In this document: positions 37,739 through 44,427 of the stretch, piece by piece
How positions within the stretch are numbered: the stretch's first letter is position 1
How the letters are laid out: the number at the start of each line of letters is the position of its first letter
From: Thiobacillus sp.
Lineage (GTDB): Bacteria; Pseudomonadota; Gammaproteobacteria; Burkholderiales; Thiobacillaceae
Length of the DNA stretch: 64,000 nt
Reading direction: 5' to 3'
NCBI GenBank assembly: GCA_024235835.1
Contig: JACKLQ010000003.1
Location: forward strand, 186,001-250,000
Translations under genes and position numbers: made by a program
Notes under the pieces: model-generated
The model's database searches: none
Told to the model about the DNA's origin: nothing
What the model saw: only the letters and a program-made list of their open reading frames with translations

Positions 37739-37830
37739 TCCTCCAGCAAACGGAGTGCGCAGGCGTTAGGGATTTGGAAGGCTGCGCAGCAGTCCCCGCA
37801 GGGGATGAGCGACAAGCGAAACCTGGAGGA
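37739..37830 (+). other. Structured element B upstream of Rep
   Basis: An 8-bp closing stem TCCTCCAG/CTGGAGGA (37739-37746, 37823-37830) encloses the palindrome GCTGCGCAGC (37781-37790) and TCCCC-GCA-GGGGA (37793-37805). CCCC-GAA-GGGG follows at 37838-37848 and GGCTCC/GGAGCC at 37929-37947. The 37694-38120 gap has no gene and is a good candidate for the phage intergenic region with replication origins. Confidence 0.65.
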
Positions 37831-37955
37831 AGCCCGGCCCCGAAGGGGAAACGCGCATTACGGAAAGCCCAACCCCAATCCAGGAAGCAATTCCTGACCC
37901 GGCAATACCCCCTGATTGAACCTCCCTTGGCTCCTGAAACTGGAGCCTTTATGCA

Positions 37956-38019
37956 TCCCCACGGCCAGGAAGAGACCGGCGCGCAAGCGACGGGCGCGTC
38001 TGGCCGTGGGGACTTTTTT
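37956..38019 (+). terminator. Long hairpin with T6 upstream of the Rep genes
   Basis: TCCCCACGGCCAG (37956-37968) pairs with 38000-38012, with a CGCGC/GCGCG inner stem, followed by TTTTTT (38014-38019). It looks like an intrinsic terminator for the early transcript. In single-stranded viral DNA it could also be the packaging or origin hairpin. Confidence 0.7.
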
Positions 38020-38120
38020 GGCGGTGTCTCGAAGGGGCCAAAAAATTTTCGCGGGCGTAGTAGCACCGCGTATCAGTCCACGCCTGTGGATTCTGCACAA
38101 AAAATAGTCAAGGAAATCGA

Positions 38121-38387
38121 ATGCCACTGACACGCGGATTAGAACCTCGCCTTAATGGCCACAAGTTGGGTGAATTCCTGACATTTGAACAGGTTCGTTC
38201 AGTCATTCAATCCGCAGTCGAATCCTTGCCTGCCGATACTAACAGCTTCACTTTGGAAATCGTTGATCACAGTAAGGGTGAGTTCATCCGCGTGACAACC
38301 TTGCAAGAATGCCACTTGCCTACATCCTGGGATGACCGGCAGTTTTACCACTGGCTCTCTGTTAGTGGCTGGGATTCGGAAGCCTGA
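38121..38387 (+). CDS. Small phage protein of unknown function
   Basis: Soluble 88-residue protein (MPLTRGLEPRLNGHKLGEFLTFEQVRSVIQSAVESL...) ending one base before the rep ATG. No recognised family. Spacing suggests coupled expression with Rep. Confidence 0.65.
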   Translation: MPLTRGLEPRLNGHKLGEFLTFEQVRSVIQSAVESLPADTNSFTLEIVDHSKGEFIRVTTLQECHLPTSWDDRQFYHWLSVSGWDSEA

Positions 38388-38388
38388 C

Positions 38389-39612
38389 ATGGCCATTGAC
38401 ACCATCCGTCTCCGCTCCTGCCCCATCCCTGAAAGCCTGGCTCGTCAAATCGAAGCCAGTGCCATCAAACGCATGGGCATCAACATGGGCACCGGAGAAG
38501 TTCTCTACGAACTCACCACCGGAGACCTGAGGGGCTCCTGGGACGCCCGCATCTCCATCCGCATTCGTCGCGAAGAATGGGTCACCGTTGACGGCCGCCC
38601 CGTCCTTCAGGACTGCGAGCCCTACATCATCCTGGAGTGCAGCGCCCACAAAGCCCTCATGGGCCATAACATCTATGGCGGCCCCACCAACTTCCGGGAA
38701 ACATCGGTTCAGATCATTGAACTGGTGGAAACCCTCCTTGGCGTTCACCTCCCCGCCGTCACCCAATGGCAAGTCCAAAGGGTGGACTGGGCCGAGGTCT
38801 ATCGTCTCCCCTTCGTAGCCATCCAGGAATTCTTCGAAGGCATCTACACCGTCCAATTCCCCCGTCGTAACAAATCCGTCTCGAAACACGGCTCCCACTC
38901 CCTCCACATCCCAGGCACCACTACCACGGTCAAGCTCTACCACAAAGGCCCCGAGTTCCATGCCCATGACTCCAAACGCCTCAAGAGCTACTTCCGCGCC
39001 CTACGCCTGAACCAGACCACCAGCCGCAACCCAGACGGAACGCTCCACTACGGCGAATCCGACGACAAGACCACCCAATGGGTCAACCGCAAGATCGCCG
39101 CCCTCCAGCGACTCGCAAACAGCCGCCTACGTGTCGAAGTAGGCATCAATGCTGAAAAACTCGACTACGACTTTGGCCACCGGCCATATGTGCATGAAGT
39201 CACGGACGACTACCTAAAGGGTGTCCACGACAAGGAAATCATGCGACTTTTCAAGGAAGGGAAAAGCGACATGGAAACTGTCCGCCAAAACCGGGAAGTC
39301 TCCCGGCGCCTGAACGATGTTTACGGCGACACACTCGGAAACCGCCTGTACGGCTTCTGGCTCCAGATGGCCACCAACGAAGAAGAGGTTATGAAAGGGC
39401 GCATGAAACGCTCCCTCTTCTACAAGTACCGCAAGGCCCTGGTAGACGCCGGCTGTTCCTGGCACAGAACTGACGTGGTCGTCGTTCACAACGACTCCGC
39501 CCTACCCGCCGACTTCATCCCCCTGCGTACTGATCCCCGGGTTTGCCAAAGGCCGGCCCGAAACGCTGCGGTTTTCCTAGACCGTGATCTCCTCCTGAAA
39601 CTTGCTGCCTGA
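38389..39612 (+). CDS. Phage replication initiation protein, gene II/X family
   Basis: Rolling-circle initiator of 407 residues that should nick the plus origin of the phage double-stranded form. It begins MAIDTIRLRSCPIPESLARQIEASAIKRMG and contains the CRI-type middle and C-terminal regions typical of filamentous phage Rep (GTTTTVKLYHKGPEFHAHDSKR, RLANSRLRVEVGI, LYGFWLQMATN). The frame is open 19 codons upstream, inside the preceding gene. The ATG chosen fits the family. Confidence 0.88.
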   Translation: MAIDTIRLRSCPIPESLARQIEASAIKRMGINMGTGEVLYELTTGDLRGSWDARISIRIRREEWVTVDGRPVLQDCEPYIILECSAHKALMGHNIYGGPTNFRETSVQIIELVETLLGVHLPAVTQWQVQRVDWAEVYRLPFVAIQEFFEGIYTVQFPRRNKSVSKHGSHSLHIPGTTTTVKLYHKGPEFHAHDSKRLKSYFRALRLNQTTSRNPDGTLHYGESDDKTTQWVNRKIAALQRLANSRLRVEVGINAEKLDYDFGHRPYVHEVTDDYLKGVHDKEIMRLFKEGKSDMETVRQNREVSRRLNDVYGDTLGNRLYGFWLQMATNEEEVMKGRMKRSLFYKYRKALVDAGCSWHRTDVVVVHNDSALPADFIPLRTDPRVCQRPARNAAVFLDRDLLLKLAA

Positions 39613-39623
39613 AAGGAAACACC

Positions 39624-40007
39624 ATGTCTGAACTTGCTTTTGTGATCTCTGCCGACAAAGGCGTCATGACCGATGAACGTACCGGTAAACCCATTAGCTG
39701 GTCGAACATCCACTACCTCACCGACTACCGGGAAGACAGCCCGGATGCAGCCGGCTACAAGCCTATCAAGATCAGCTGTGCCCCTGAGGCCTTCGACGTC
39801 ATCCACAAGAACGGCATCGGCCTTTACAAATTGGATTTCCGTACACGACCTGGTGCTGGAGGAAAACCCTCACTCATGCTCGTCAAAGCGGAAATCGTGG
39901 GCCAGCTGGACGTGTTCGAGCTCAGCCACTACCGCAAGCCTGACCCCTTCCCCAGTGGCAAGCCTGCTCAGCCCAAACCCGCCCAGCCTGAAACCAAGGC
40001 AGCCTAA
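39624..40007 (+). CDS. Phage single-stranded DNA-binding protein (gene V-like)
   Basis: The 127 residues form a small beta-barrel protein (FVISADKGVMTDERTGKPISWSNIHYLTDY, then KPSLMLVKAEIVGQLDVFELSHYRK) ending in a Pro/Lys/Ala-rich tail. Position directly after Rep, with GAAAGG upstream of the ATG, matches the helix-destabilising protein that coats viral strands before packaging. Confidence 0.82.
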   Translation: MSELAFVISADKGVMTDERTGKPISWSNIHYLTDYREDSPDAAGYKPIKISCAPEAFDVIHKNGIGLYKLDFRTRPGAGGKPSLMLVKAEIVGQLDVFELSHYRKPDPFPSGKPAQPKPAQPETKAA

Positions 40008-40038
40008 AAGTTTCGCATGTGAAACAAAGGAGAACGTC

Positions 40039-40149
40039 ATGAAAGGCTATCTGAACTACCTGGTCATTAAGGTCATGTTCCTGGTCCTCGAACCTGGTGC
40101 ACGGGTCATCTATGACCGCAAGACGGACTTTATCCGTGCTGAAGTCTGA
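40039..40149 (+). CDS. Very small phage protein (36 aa)
   Basis: The 36 residues, MKGYLNYLVIKVMFLVLEPGARV then a charged end, follow an excellent AAAGGAG site. It contains a short hydrophobic stretch and might be a minor coat protein, but no family is recognisable. Confidence 0.55.
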   Translation: MKGYLNYLVIKVMFLVLEPGARVIYDRKTDFIRAEV

Positions 40150-40159
40150 GCAAAAAAAA

Positions 40160-40178
40160 GGCCCGGGAGTCCCGGGCC
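40160..40178. other. Strong GC hairpin with A-run on its left side
   Basis: GGCCCGGGA-G-TCCCGGGCC, preceded by AAAAAAAA. A T-run would be read only on the minus strand, where no gene is present, so forward termination is doubtful. Confidence 0.5.
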
Positions 40179-40225
40179 TCAACTCCTTCCGTGAGGGGCC
40201 TAGCCCGTCACTGAAAGGTCATCGT

Positions 40226-40510
40226 ATGAAAACTTTAACACTGTTTGGTTTCAAGTTCACCGTAGAGCACCACTACCGGTATGAGGTTCATCTTCATGCC
40301 AGGGAATGGCCCATCGAGTTTGAGGAATTGCACCGCTGCAAAACACTCCCTGGAGCGGTTTCGAAAGCTTTCTTGCTTTCCAGGAACCGCAATCAAGGAT
40401 GGTGTGATCGCATGGTTGCTGTTGTCTTCGACCGGGACCAATACCGGGAAAGATTCGCCTTTCTGGTATCCGAGAAAGTTCGTTACGTAACACGTTTTGT
40501 CCGTCTGTAA
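40226..40510 (+). CDS. Phage protein of unknown function
   Basis: The 94 residues begin MKTLTLFGFKFTVEHHYRYEVHLHAREWPIEF, a soluble alpha/beta-looking protein without signal peptide. The gene is bracketed by the 10-bp inverted repeat GTGAGGGGCC (40191-40200) and GGCCCCTCAC (40536-40545). No known family. Confidence 0.65.
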   Translation: MKTLTLFGFKFTVEHHYRYEVHLHAREWPIEFEELHRCKTLPGAVSKAFLLSRNRNQGWCDRMVAVVFDRDQYRERFAFLVSEKVRYVTRFVRL

Positions 40511-40558
40511 TCGTTCATTAACCGTATAGGGCCAAGGCCCCTCACGAAAGGAAAAACG

Positions 40559-40756
40559 ATGCAATGCCAAGTTCTTGCAGTTCGGCCAACCCCTGGTGGG
40601 ATGCTCATAGCACACATCCAGGTCGGCCCTTACTTCGGTGATGTACCTGCCGAAGAGGGGACCAAGGTGGGCCAGGCTGATCTTCGTAATCGGCTTCGAG
40701 TTCGCCAGGGGCGTCTTGAGTCGGTTCTTCGTGTTTATCCGGAAGAAGCCAAGTGA
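40559..40756 (+). CDS. Small phage protein of unknown function
   Basis: The 65-residue basic protein (MQCQVLAVRPTPGGMLIAHIQVGPYFGDV...) has a GAAAGG site before the ATG. Its compact beta-rich look recalls small OB-fold proteins, but this is only an impression. Its stop overlaps the next start as GTGA. Confidence 0.65.
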   Translation: MQCQVLAVRPTPGGMLIAHIQVGPYFGDVPAEEGTKVGQADLRNRLRVRQGRLESVLRVYPEEAK

Positions 40757-40872
40757 CCTTGGCACCTGCCTTCTTCCTGCTCGGATTTTCGACCGCACTG
40801 GTCGTAATCGGCTCTTGGCAACTGGTCCAAGCCTTGAGACGACAAACCCGGACCACTGGAGCAAATCCATGA
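40753..40872 (+). CDS. 39-residue membrane peptide, candidate minor coat protein
   Basis: The GTG start overlaps the previous stop and the TGA overlaps the coat ATG, each by 4 bp. The peptide has one transmembrane helix (APAFFLLGFSTALVVIGSWQ) and a basic C-terminus (ALRRQTRTTGANP). Size, topology and position just before the major coat gene match pVII/pIX-type end-cap proteins. Confidence 0.7.
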   Translation: MTLAPAFFLLGFSTALVVIGSWQLVQALRRQTRTTGANP

Positions 40873-41060
40873 AACGCAAACTGCAACTCCTGGCCGCCCT
40901 GGCTGCTGCCAACTCCGTCAATGCCTTCGCCGCTGTTCCCGCGAACGTCTCCACCGCCCTGGGTGATGCCCTGACCGATGCCACCACCGTGGCCGGCCTG
41001 GCGCTGATCATCGTGGTGGGTGTGGCTGCCTTCAAGTACATGAAGAGCGCCGTTCGCTAA
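40869..41060 (+). CDS. Major coat protein (pVIII-like)
   Basis: The 63-residue precursor has a signal peptide MKRKLQLLAALAAANSVNAFA. The mature part is about 42 residues: an amphipathic N-terminus (VPANVSTALGDALTDATTV), a transmembrane helix (AGLALIIVVGVAAF) and a basic C-terminus (KYMKSAVR) that would face the DNA. This is the classic class I inovirus coat layout. A strong hairpin follows. Confidence 0.92.
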   Translation: MKRKLQLLAALAAANSVNAFAAVPANVSTALGDALTDATTVAGLALIIVVGVAAFKYMKSAVR

Positions 41061-41076
41061 TCGCCTTCGTCGGCAT

Positions 41077-41110
41077 TTCCGTAATGCTCCAAACTCGGGG
41101 CATTACGGAA
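41077..41110 (+). terminator. Hairpin after the major coat gene
   Basis: TTCCGTAATGC/GCATTACGGAA, an 11-bp stem with 12-nt loop, then TTTC. It would favour high coat-gene expression over downstream genes, as at the same place in other filamentous phages. Confidence 0.7.
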
Positions 41111-41127
41111 TTTCAAAGGAAAACATC

Positions 41128-41370
41128 ATGAAAAATACGCTTCTCGCAATTGCCCTTTTGACTCTTGCTTCCTCTTCATATGCGGATGTCTGCGATGTGA
41201 ATAATGATGAAGTTGTGGATAAGAGGGACATTTCATTCATCAGTAAATCGAGAGGTCAATACGTCACTTTGCCTGATCCACGTGATTTCAACCAGGATGG
41301 TGTTATCAACGTAAATGATGCAAGGGGATGTGTTTTGTTGTGCACGTTTCCTTCCTGTGCCGTGTATTGA
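41128..41370 (+). CDS. Secreted dockerin-like EF-hand protein 1
   Basis: The 80 residues have a signal peptide MKNTLLAIALLTLASSSYA, then two calcium-loop-like repeats: DVNNDEVVDKRD and DFNQDGVINVND, spaced as in type I dockerins. Four cysteines could form disulfides. It ends CTFPSCAVY. Stop and next start share one base. The job in the phage is unknown. A virion or surface adhesion module is possible. Confidence 0.72.
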   Translation: MKNTLLAIALLTLASSSYADVCDVNNDEVVDKRDISFISKSRGQYVTLPDPRDFNQDGVINVNDARGCVLLCTFPSCAVY

Positions 41371-41585
41371 TGTTGTACTCGCTCGCTTTCCTGGCGATTT
41401 TCCCCGTCTGTGATATTGATCTGGACGGGGATATCGATTTTGACGACATCAATCTAATTGCCCAGGCGAGAAATACGTACACGTATATCGGGGACCCTCG
41501 TGATTTTAACCAGGATGGTCTTATCGCTGGCACTGAAGCGAATTCATGCGTTAGTCTTTGTACACGCCCATCTTGTAGGATTTGA
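41370..41585 (+). CDS. Secreted dockerin-like EF-hand protein 2
   Basis: Paralogue of the gene before it, 71 residues. A short hydrophobic leader MLYSLAFLAIFPVC precedes DIDLDGDIDFDD and DFNQDGLIAGTE loops, ending SLCTRPSCRI. The ATG overlaps the previous TGA by one base. The downstream protein is in the same frame after a single TGA and one codon. Confidence 0.68.
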   Translation: MLYSLAFLAIFPVCDIDLDGDIDFDDINLIAQARNTYTYIGDPRDFNQDGLIAGTEANSCVSLCTRPSCRI

Positions 41586-41588
41586 GTT

Positions 41589-41915
41589 ATGCCATATGCG
41601 GCTGGTGGATACTGTTATTCTTCTGGAGAGGATGCAACATTGGTTCTTTCCTCATTTCGTTCTGGGCTTGGTGGCAATCCTTGTCCATATGTCTGGGATG
41701 GTTCTAAAGCCGTAGCCTATACGTATAGCACTTCGACGGGCGCATGTACTGCCTCCACCACGAAAGTGACCTTTCCCACATGCCTGGAAGAGGGTCCGAT
41801 CGGGGGTCCTAACCCATCGGGAATGGTTGTTGATGGAATGGCCTTGGGCTGGCTTGTTGTTGCGGTATGGGCAGCGGCTTATGCGGTCACTGTTCTCAGA
41901 AAGGCCTTGCTATGA
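41589..41915 (+). CDS. Cys-containing phage protein with C-terminal membrane anchor
   Basis: The 108 residues have cysteines in GGYCYSS, GNPCPY, GACTAS and PTCLEE, a Gly/Pro linker, and a C-terminal transmembrane helix MALGWLVVAVWAAAYAVTVL with a basic end. No signal peptide precedes the Cys-rich part, which is odd for a protein of this topology. The gene is in frame with the preceding dockerin-like gene. AGGA lies 8 nt before the ATG, so independent start is possible. Confidence 0.7.
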   Translation: MPYAAGGYCYSSGEDATLVLSSFRSGLGGNPCPYVWDGSKAVAYTYSTSTGACTASTTKVTFPTCLEEGPIGGPNPSGMVVDGMALGWLVVAVWAAAYAVTVLRKALL

Positions 41916-41995
41916 CCCAGCTCATGGACCCTTATTTTCTGGCTGCTTTCATTTCCATAATAGGTGCCGCATGGATCGTATTTTCGCGTTGGTAA
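41912..41995 (+). CDS. 27-residue membrane peptide, candidate minor coat protein
   Basis: ATGA overlap with the previous gene. The peptide MTQLMDPYFLAAFISIIGAA plus WIVFSRW is almost entirely one transmembrane helix with a basic end. It overlaps the start of the next gene by 25 bp in another frame. Size is similar to pIX/pVII of Ff phages. Confidence 0.5.
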   Translation: MTQLMDPYFLAAFISIIGAAWIVFSRW

Positions 41996-43050
41996 TTCTT
42001 CTCCTGGTGCATGGTTATTCAAATGCATCAGAATGGACGAATTGCACTGCACTTCCTACAGGTGAAACAGGGCTGACACCGATTGATGCGTGCAATGCAA
42101 AAAAAGGCACTTGTACTGGTTGTGTTATGTCCTCTGATGGACAATATAATTGTTCATTCGATTACTTTGGGACCATTTATTCCGGACAAATGGTAAGTTG
42201 CAGTACTGCACCACCATCTCAACCTACACCACAGGAAGTCTGTCAAGGTCTTCAGGGGCAATCTAAATCGACTGGGTATTATGATATCGGTACGAATCCT
42301 TCAGAGAAGTGGCGTGGAAATGTGGCCTGTGAATCCAACGGTTGTATGACCATTTTCCAAGGGTTCTATCCCGTCAAACAAGCCTTGGTCAATGGCGATA
42401 TGCACTACTATGCGTATGGTTCATTTAATTATTATGGCGGAGAGGTATGTGTACCTGGTGGCACGAATCCAGAAAGTGCTCCATCAATGATGTATCCGCC
42501 ACCAGCGACGTGTTCAGAGTCTCAGTGGCCGGGCATTGTTAATGACATTGCTGTTTGTTTGGACAAGTCCACTGGGGAGCCTGTAACGCCCGTTACTTCA
42601 TCGGTAAAACAAAGCACCACACAGATCATAAATACGGATGGTTCAGTCACGACACAAACGACGGTCGTTAACAAGGACGCGAGTGTTACCAAGATTAGTA
42701 ATACTGTGTTCCCGGATGGATCATCTACCAGGGAGGTTACGGGTGATCCTAAGGGAGACCCGGAAGCTAGTGAATGTGAAAAATACCCGAATACGGCTGG
42801 ATGTTCCCAGCTTGGGGACCTGGACGGAGAACCCCCGGTTCCAACCCAGTTGAATGTCAGCCTGAACCCCATGGCCGGATGGGATTCACCCGGCGCATGC
42901 CCTGCTGATGTCGTCATCGATGCAATGGGTCAGCAGATACCCTTCAAGTTCAAGGGTGCATGTGACTTCTTCACCATGATGAGGCCCGTAATCCTGGCTG
43001 GCGCCTGGATCGTTGCCACATTGATCTTTGTCGGGGGGGTTCGCACATGA
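41971..43050 (+). CDS. pIII/TspB-like minor coat (attachment) protein
   Basis: The 359-residue protein has a signal peptide (MDRIFALVILLLVHGYSNAS). The Cys-rich N-terminal part (to about 200) is probably receptor-binding. A Thr/Val-rich repeat-like part (TTQIINTDGSVTTQTTVVNK) and a conserved C-terminal domain follow, ending in a membrane anchor (RPVILAGAWIVATLIFVGG). The C-terminal layout resembles TspB of betaproteobacterial filamentous phages. It precedes pVI and Zot genes, as expected. Confidence 0.82.
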   Translation: MDRIFALVILLLVHGYSNASEWTNCTALPTGETGLTPIDACNAKKGTCTGCVMSSDGQYNCSFDYFGTIYSGQMVSCSTAPPSQPTPQEVCQGLQGQSKSTGYYDIGTNPSEKWRGNVACESNGCMTIFQGFYPVKQALVNGDMHYYAYGSFNYYGGEVCVPGGTNPESAPSMMYPPPATCSESQWPGIVNDIAVCLDKSTGEPVTPVTSSVKQSTTQIINTDGSVTTQTTVVNKDASVTKISNTVFPDGSSTREVTGDPKGDPEASECEKYPNTAGCSQLGDLDGEPPVPTQLNVSLNPMAGWDSPGACPADVVIDAMGQQIPFKFKGACDFFTMMRPVILAGAWIVATLIFVGGVRT

Positions 43051-43316
43051 ATCTTGCAACCTGGCTCGCTGCAATAGCTGGTCCCATCGCCTGGAGGGTA
43101 ATGGCTGCCCTGGGCCTGGGCGTCGTCTCCATGGTCGGCATTTCGGAGGCCCTTGAGCTGGGCCTATCTACAGCACAAACCTATTGGGGCCAATTCGGTG
43201 GAACGGCTGCGGAGCTGGTCGCCCTCTCCGGCGTCGGCGGTGCCATCGGTATCATGGCAGGGGCCATAACCGCCAGGGCCAGCCTCATTATGCTCAAGCG
43301 CTTCGTCATTAAATGA
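43047..43316 (+). CDS. DUF2523-type minor coat protein (pVI-like)
   Basis: The 89-residue hydrophobic protein has three membrane segments and begins MNLATWLAAIAGPIAWRVMAALGLGVVSM. Overlaps of 4 bp join it to the pIII-like and Zot genes, the standard inovirus order. It would cap the virion end together with pIII. Confidence 0.85.
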   Translation: MNLATWLAAIAGPIAWRVMAALGLGVVSMVGISEALELGLSTAQTYWGQFGGTAAELVALSGVGGAIGIMAGAITARASLIMLKRFVIK

Positions 43317-44395
43317 TCACGCTGATTACGGGAACCCCTGGGGCTGGCAAGACGCTGTATTGCGTTCATGCCATCCTCCAGAAGGAAGGCCAGGGAACCA
43401 GGCCTATCTTCGTGGATGGAATCCCCGATCTCAAGACCAGGCATGAACCCGCGCAAGATATCGAACGTTGGCATGAATGGGCTCCTGATGGGGCTCTCAT
43501 CGTCATTGATGAGGTGCAGCGTATTTGGAGGCCCACCAACTCATCAGCCCGGGTACCTCCATCCATTGCAGAGCTGGAGACCCATCGCCACAGGGGTATC
43601 GACTTCGTACTCATTACCCAGCATCCCAATCTCATACATTCCAATGTCCGCCGCCTGGTTGGACGTTATATTCATCTGAGGCGGACTGCACTAGGCACCT
43701 ATCTTTTCGAATGGCCGGAAGCCACCAACCCCGAAGCACGCGGCAATGCCACAAAGATCAGGTGGACCCATCCGAAGCAGTCATTCGGACTGTACAAGAG
43801 TGCCAGCGAGCACACCAAGGTATCCCATCGGATGCCCACCAGTGTCTATGTCTTCGGCTTCGCGGTCCTTGCCTTCCTGGTGGGGCTCGCATTTGCCATC
43901 AATTCCATCGGATCGAAAATGACGGGTGAACACTATGCTGACCAGCAACCGGCCCACCTACAAAAGCCTCATCAGGCGCTTCCTTCTCCGGGTCTCCCTG
44001 ATGTTTATTCGCCAGCTCTACAAAACCCGATAATTGCATTCTCACCCGTTTATCCGGACATTCCCCACTCCGCCCCAGCCTATGAAGGTATGGTTCCCGT
44101 CAAGTCAGCACCACTCATTCAAGGCTGTGTCGCCTCCCCCACCAGGTGCATTTGCTACACCCAGCAGCAAACGCGCCTGGCCATCTCGGAGGACCTCTGC
44201 CGGCGTCATGCTGCCGGCCTGGAGTTCGATCCTTACCGTCAGGATCAGGCCCCCCAACAGCTGGCCATGCCACAGATCAACACTCAGGCCCCACAAGGCC
44301 CAGGCCAAGACCAGGCCCTCCAGGATGGACCGGATAGGGTTCTTACTCCTCCGGTGGATGATTTTAAAAACCCGTTTGCCAGGTCCAGTACCTGA
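43313..44395 (+). CDS. zot: Zot/pI-family phage assembly ATPase
   Basis: Inner-membrane ATPase driving virion extrusion. The 360 residues have Walker A GTPGAGKT at 7-14, Walker B LIVIDEVQRIW near 65, FVLITQHP, one transmembrane segment (about 178-200), and a periplasmic Pro/Gln-rich C-terminus. Although named after zonula occludens toxin, this is the assembly protein in filamentous phages. No separate secretin gene follows. Confidence 0.93.
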   Translation: MITLITGTPGAGKTLYCVHAILQKEGQGTRPIFVDGIPDLKTRHEPAQDIERWHEWAPDGALIVIDEVQRIWRPTNSSARVPPSIAELETHRHRGIDFVLITQHPNLIHSNVRRLVGRYIHLRRTALGTYLFEWPEATNPEARGNATKIRWTHPKQSFGLYKSASEHTKVSHRMPTSVYVFGFAVLAFLVGLAFAINSIGSKMTGEHYADQQPAHLQKPHQALPSPGLPDVYSPALQNPIIAFSPVYPDIPHSAPAYEGMVPVKSAPLIQGCVASPTRCICYTQQQTRLAISEDLCRRHAAGLEFDPYRQDQAPQQLAMPQINTQAPQGPGQDQALQDGPDRVLTPPVDDFKNPFARSST

Positions 44396-44401
44396 ATGAA
44401 C

Positions 44402-44421
44402 AAGGGGCCTTTCGGCCCCTT
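44402..44421. terminator. Bidirectional terminator between zot and parB
   Basis: AAGGGGCC-TTTC-GGCCCCTT, a perfect 8-bp stem with T-rich flank TTTG, between convergent genes. Confidence 0.75.
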
Positions 44422-44427
44422 TGTCCT

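Noticed and set aside
40160..40178. Strong hairpin read as a terminator of the ssDNA-binding protein transcript
   Set aside because: The run of A precedes the stem and no T-run follows in the plus direction, so it does not fit a forward intrinsic terminator. Kept only as an unexplained hairpin.
43313..44395. Zot as a toxin gene
   Set aside because: Order, Walker motifs and membrane topology show the filamentous phage assembly ATPase. Nothing here supports a toxin role.
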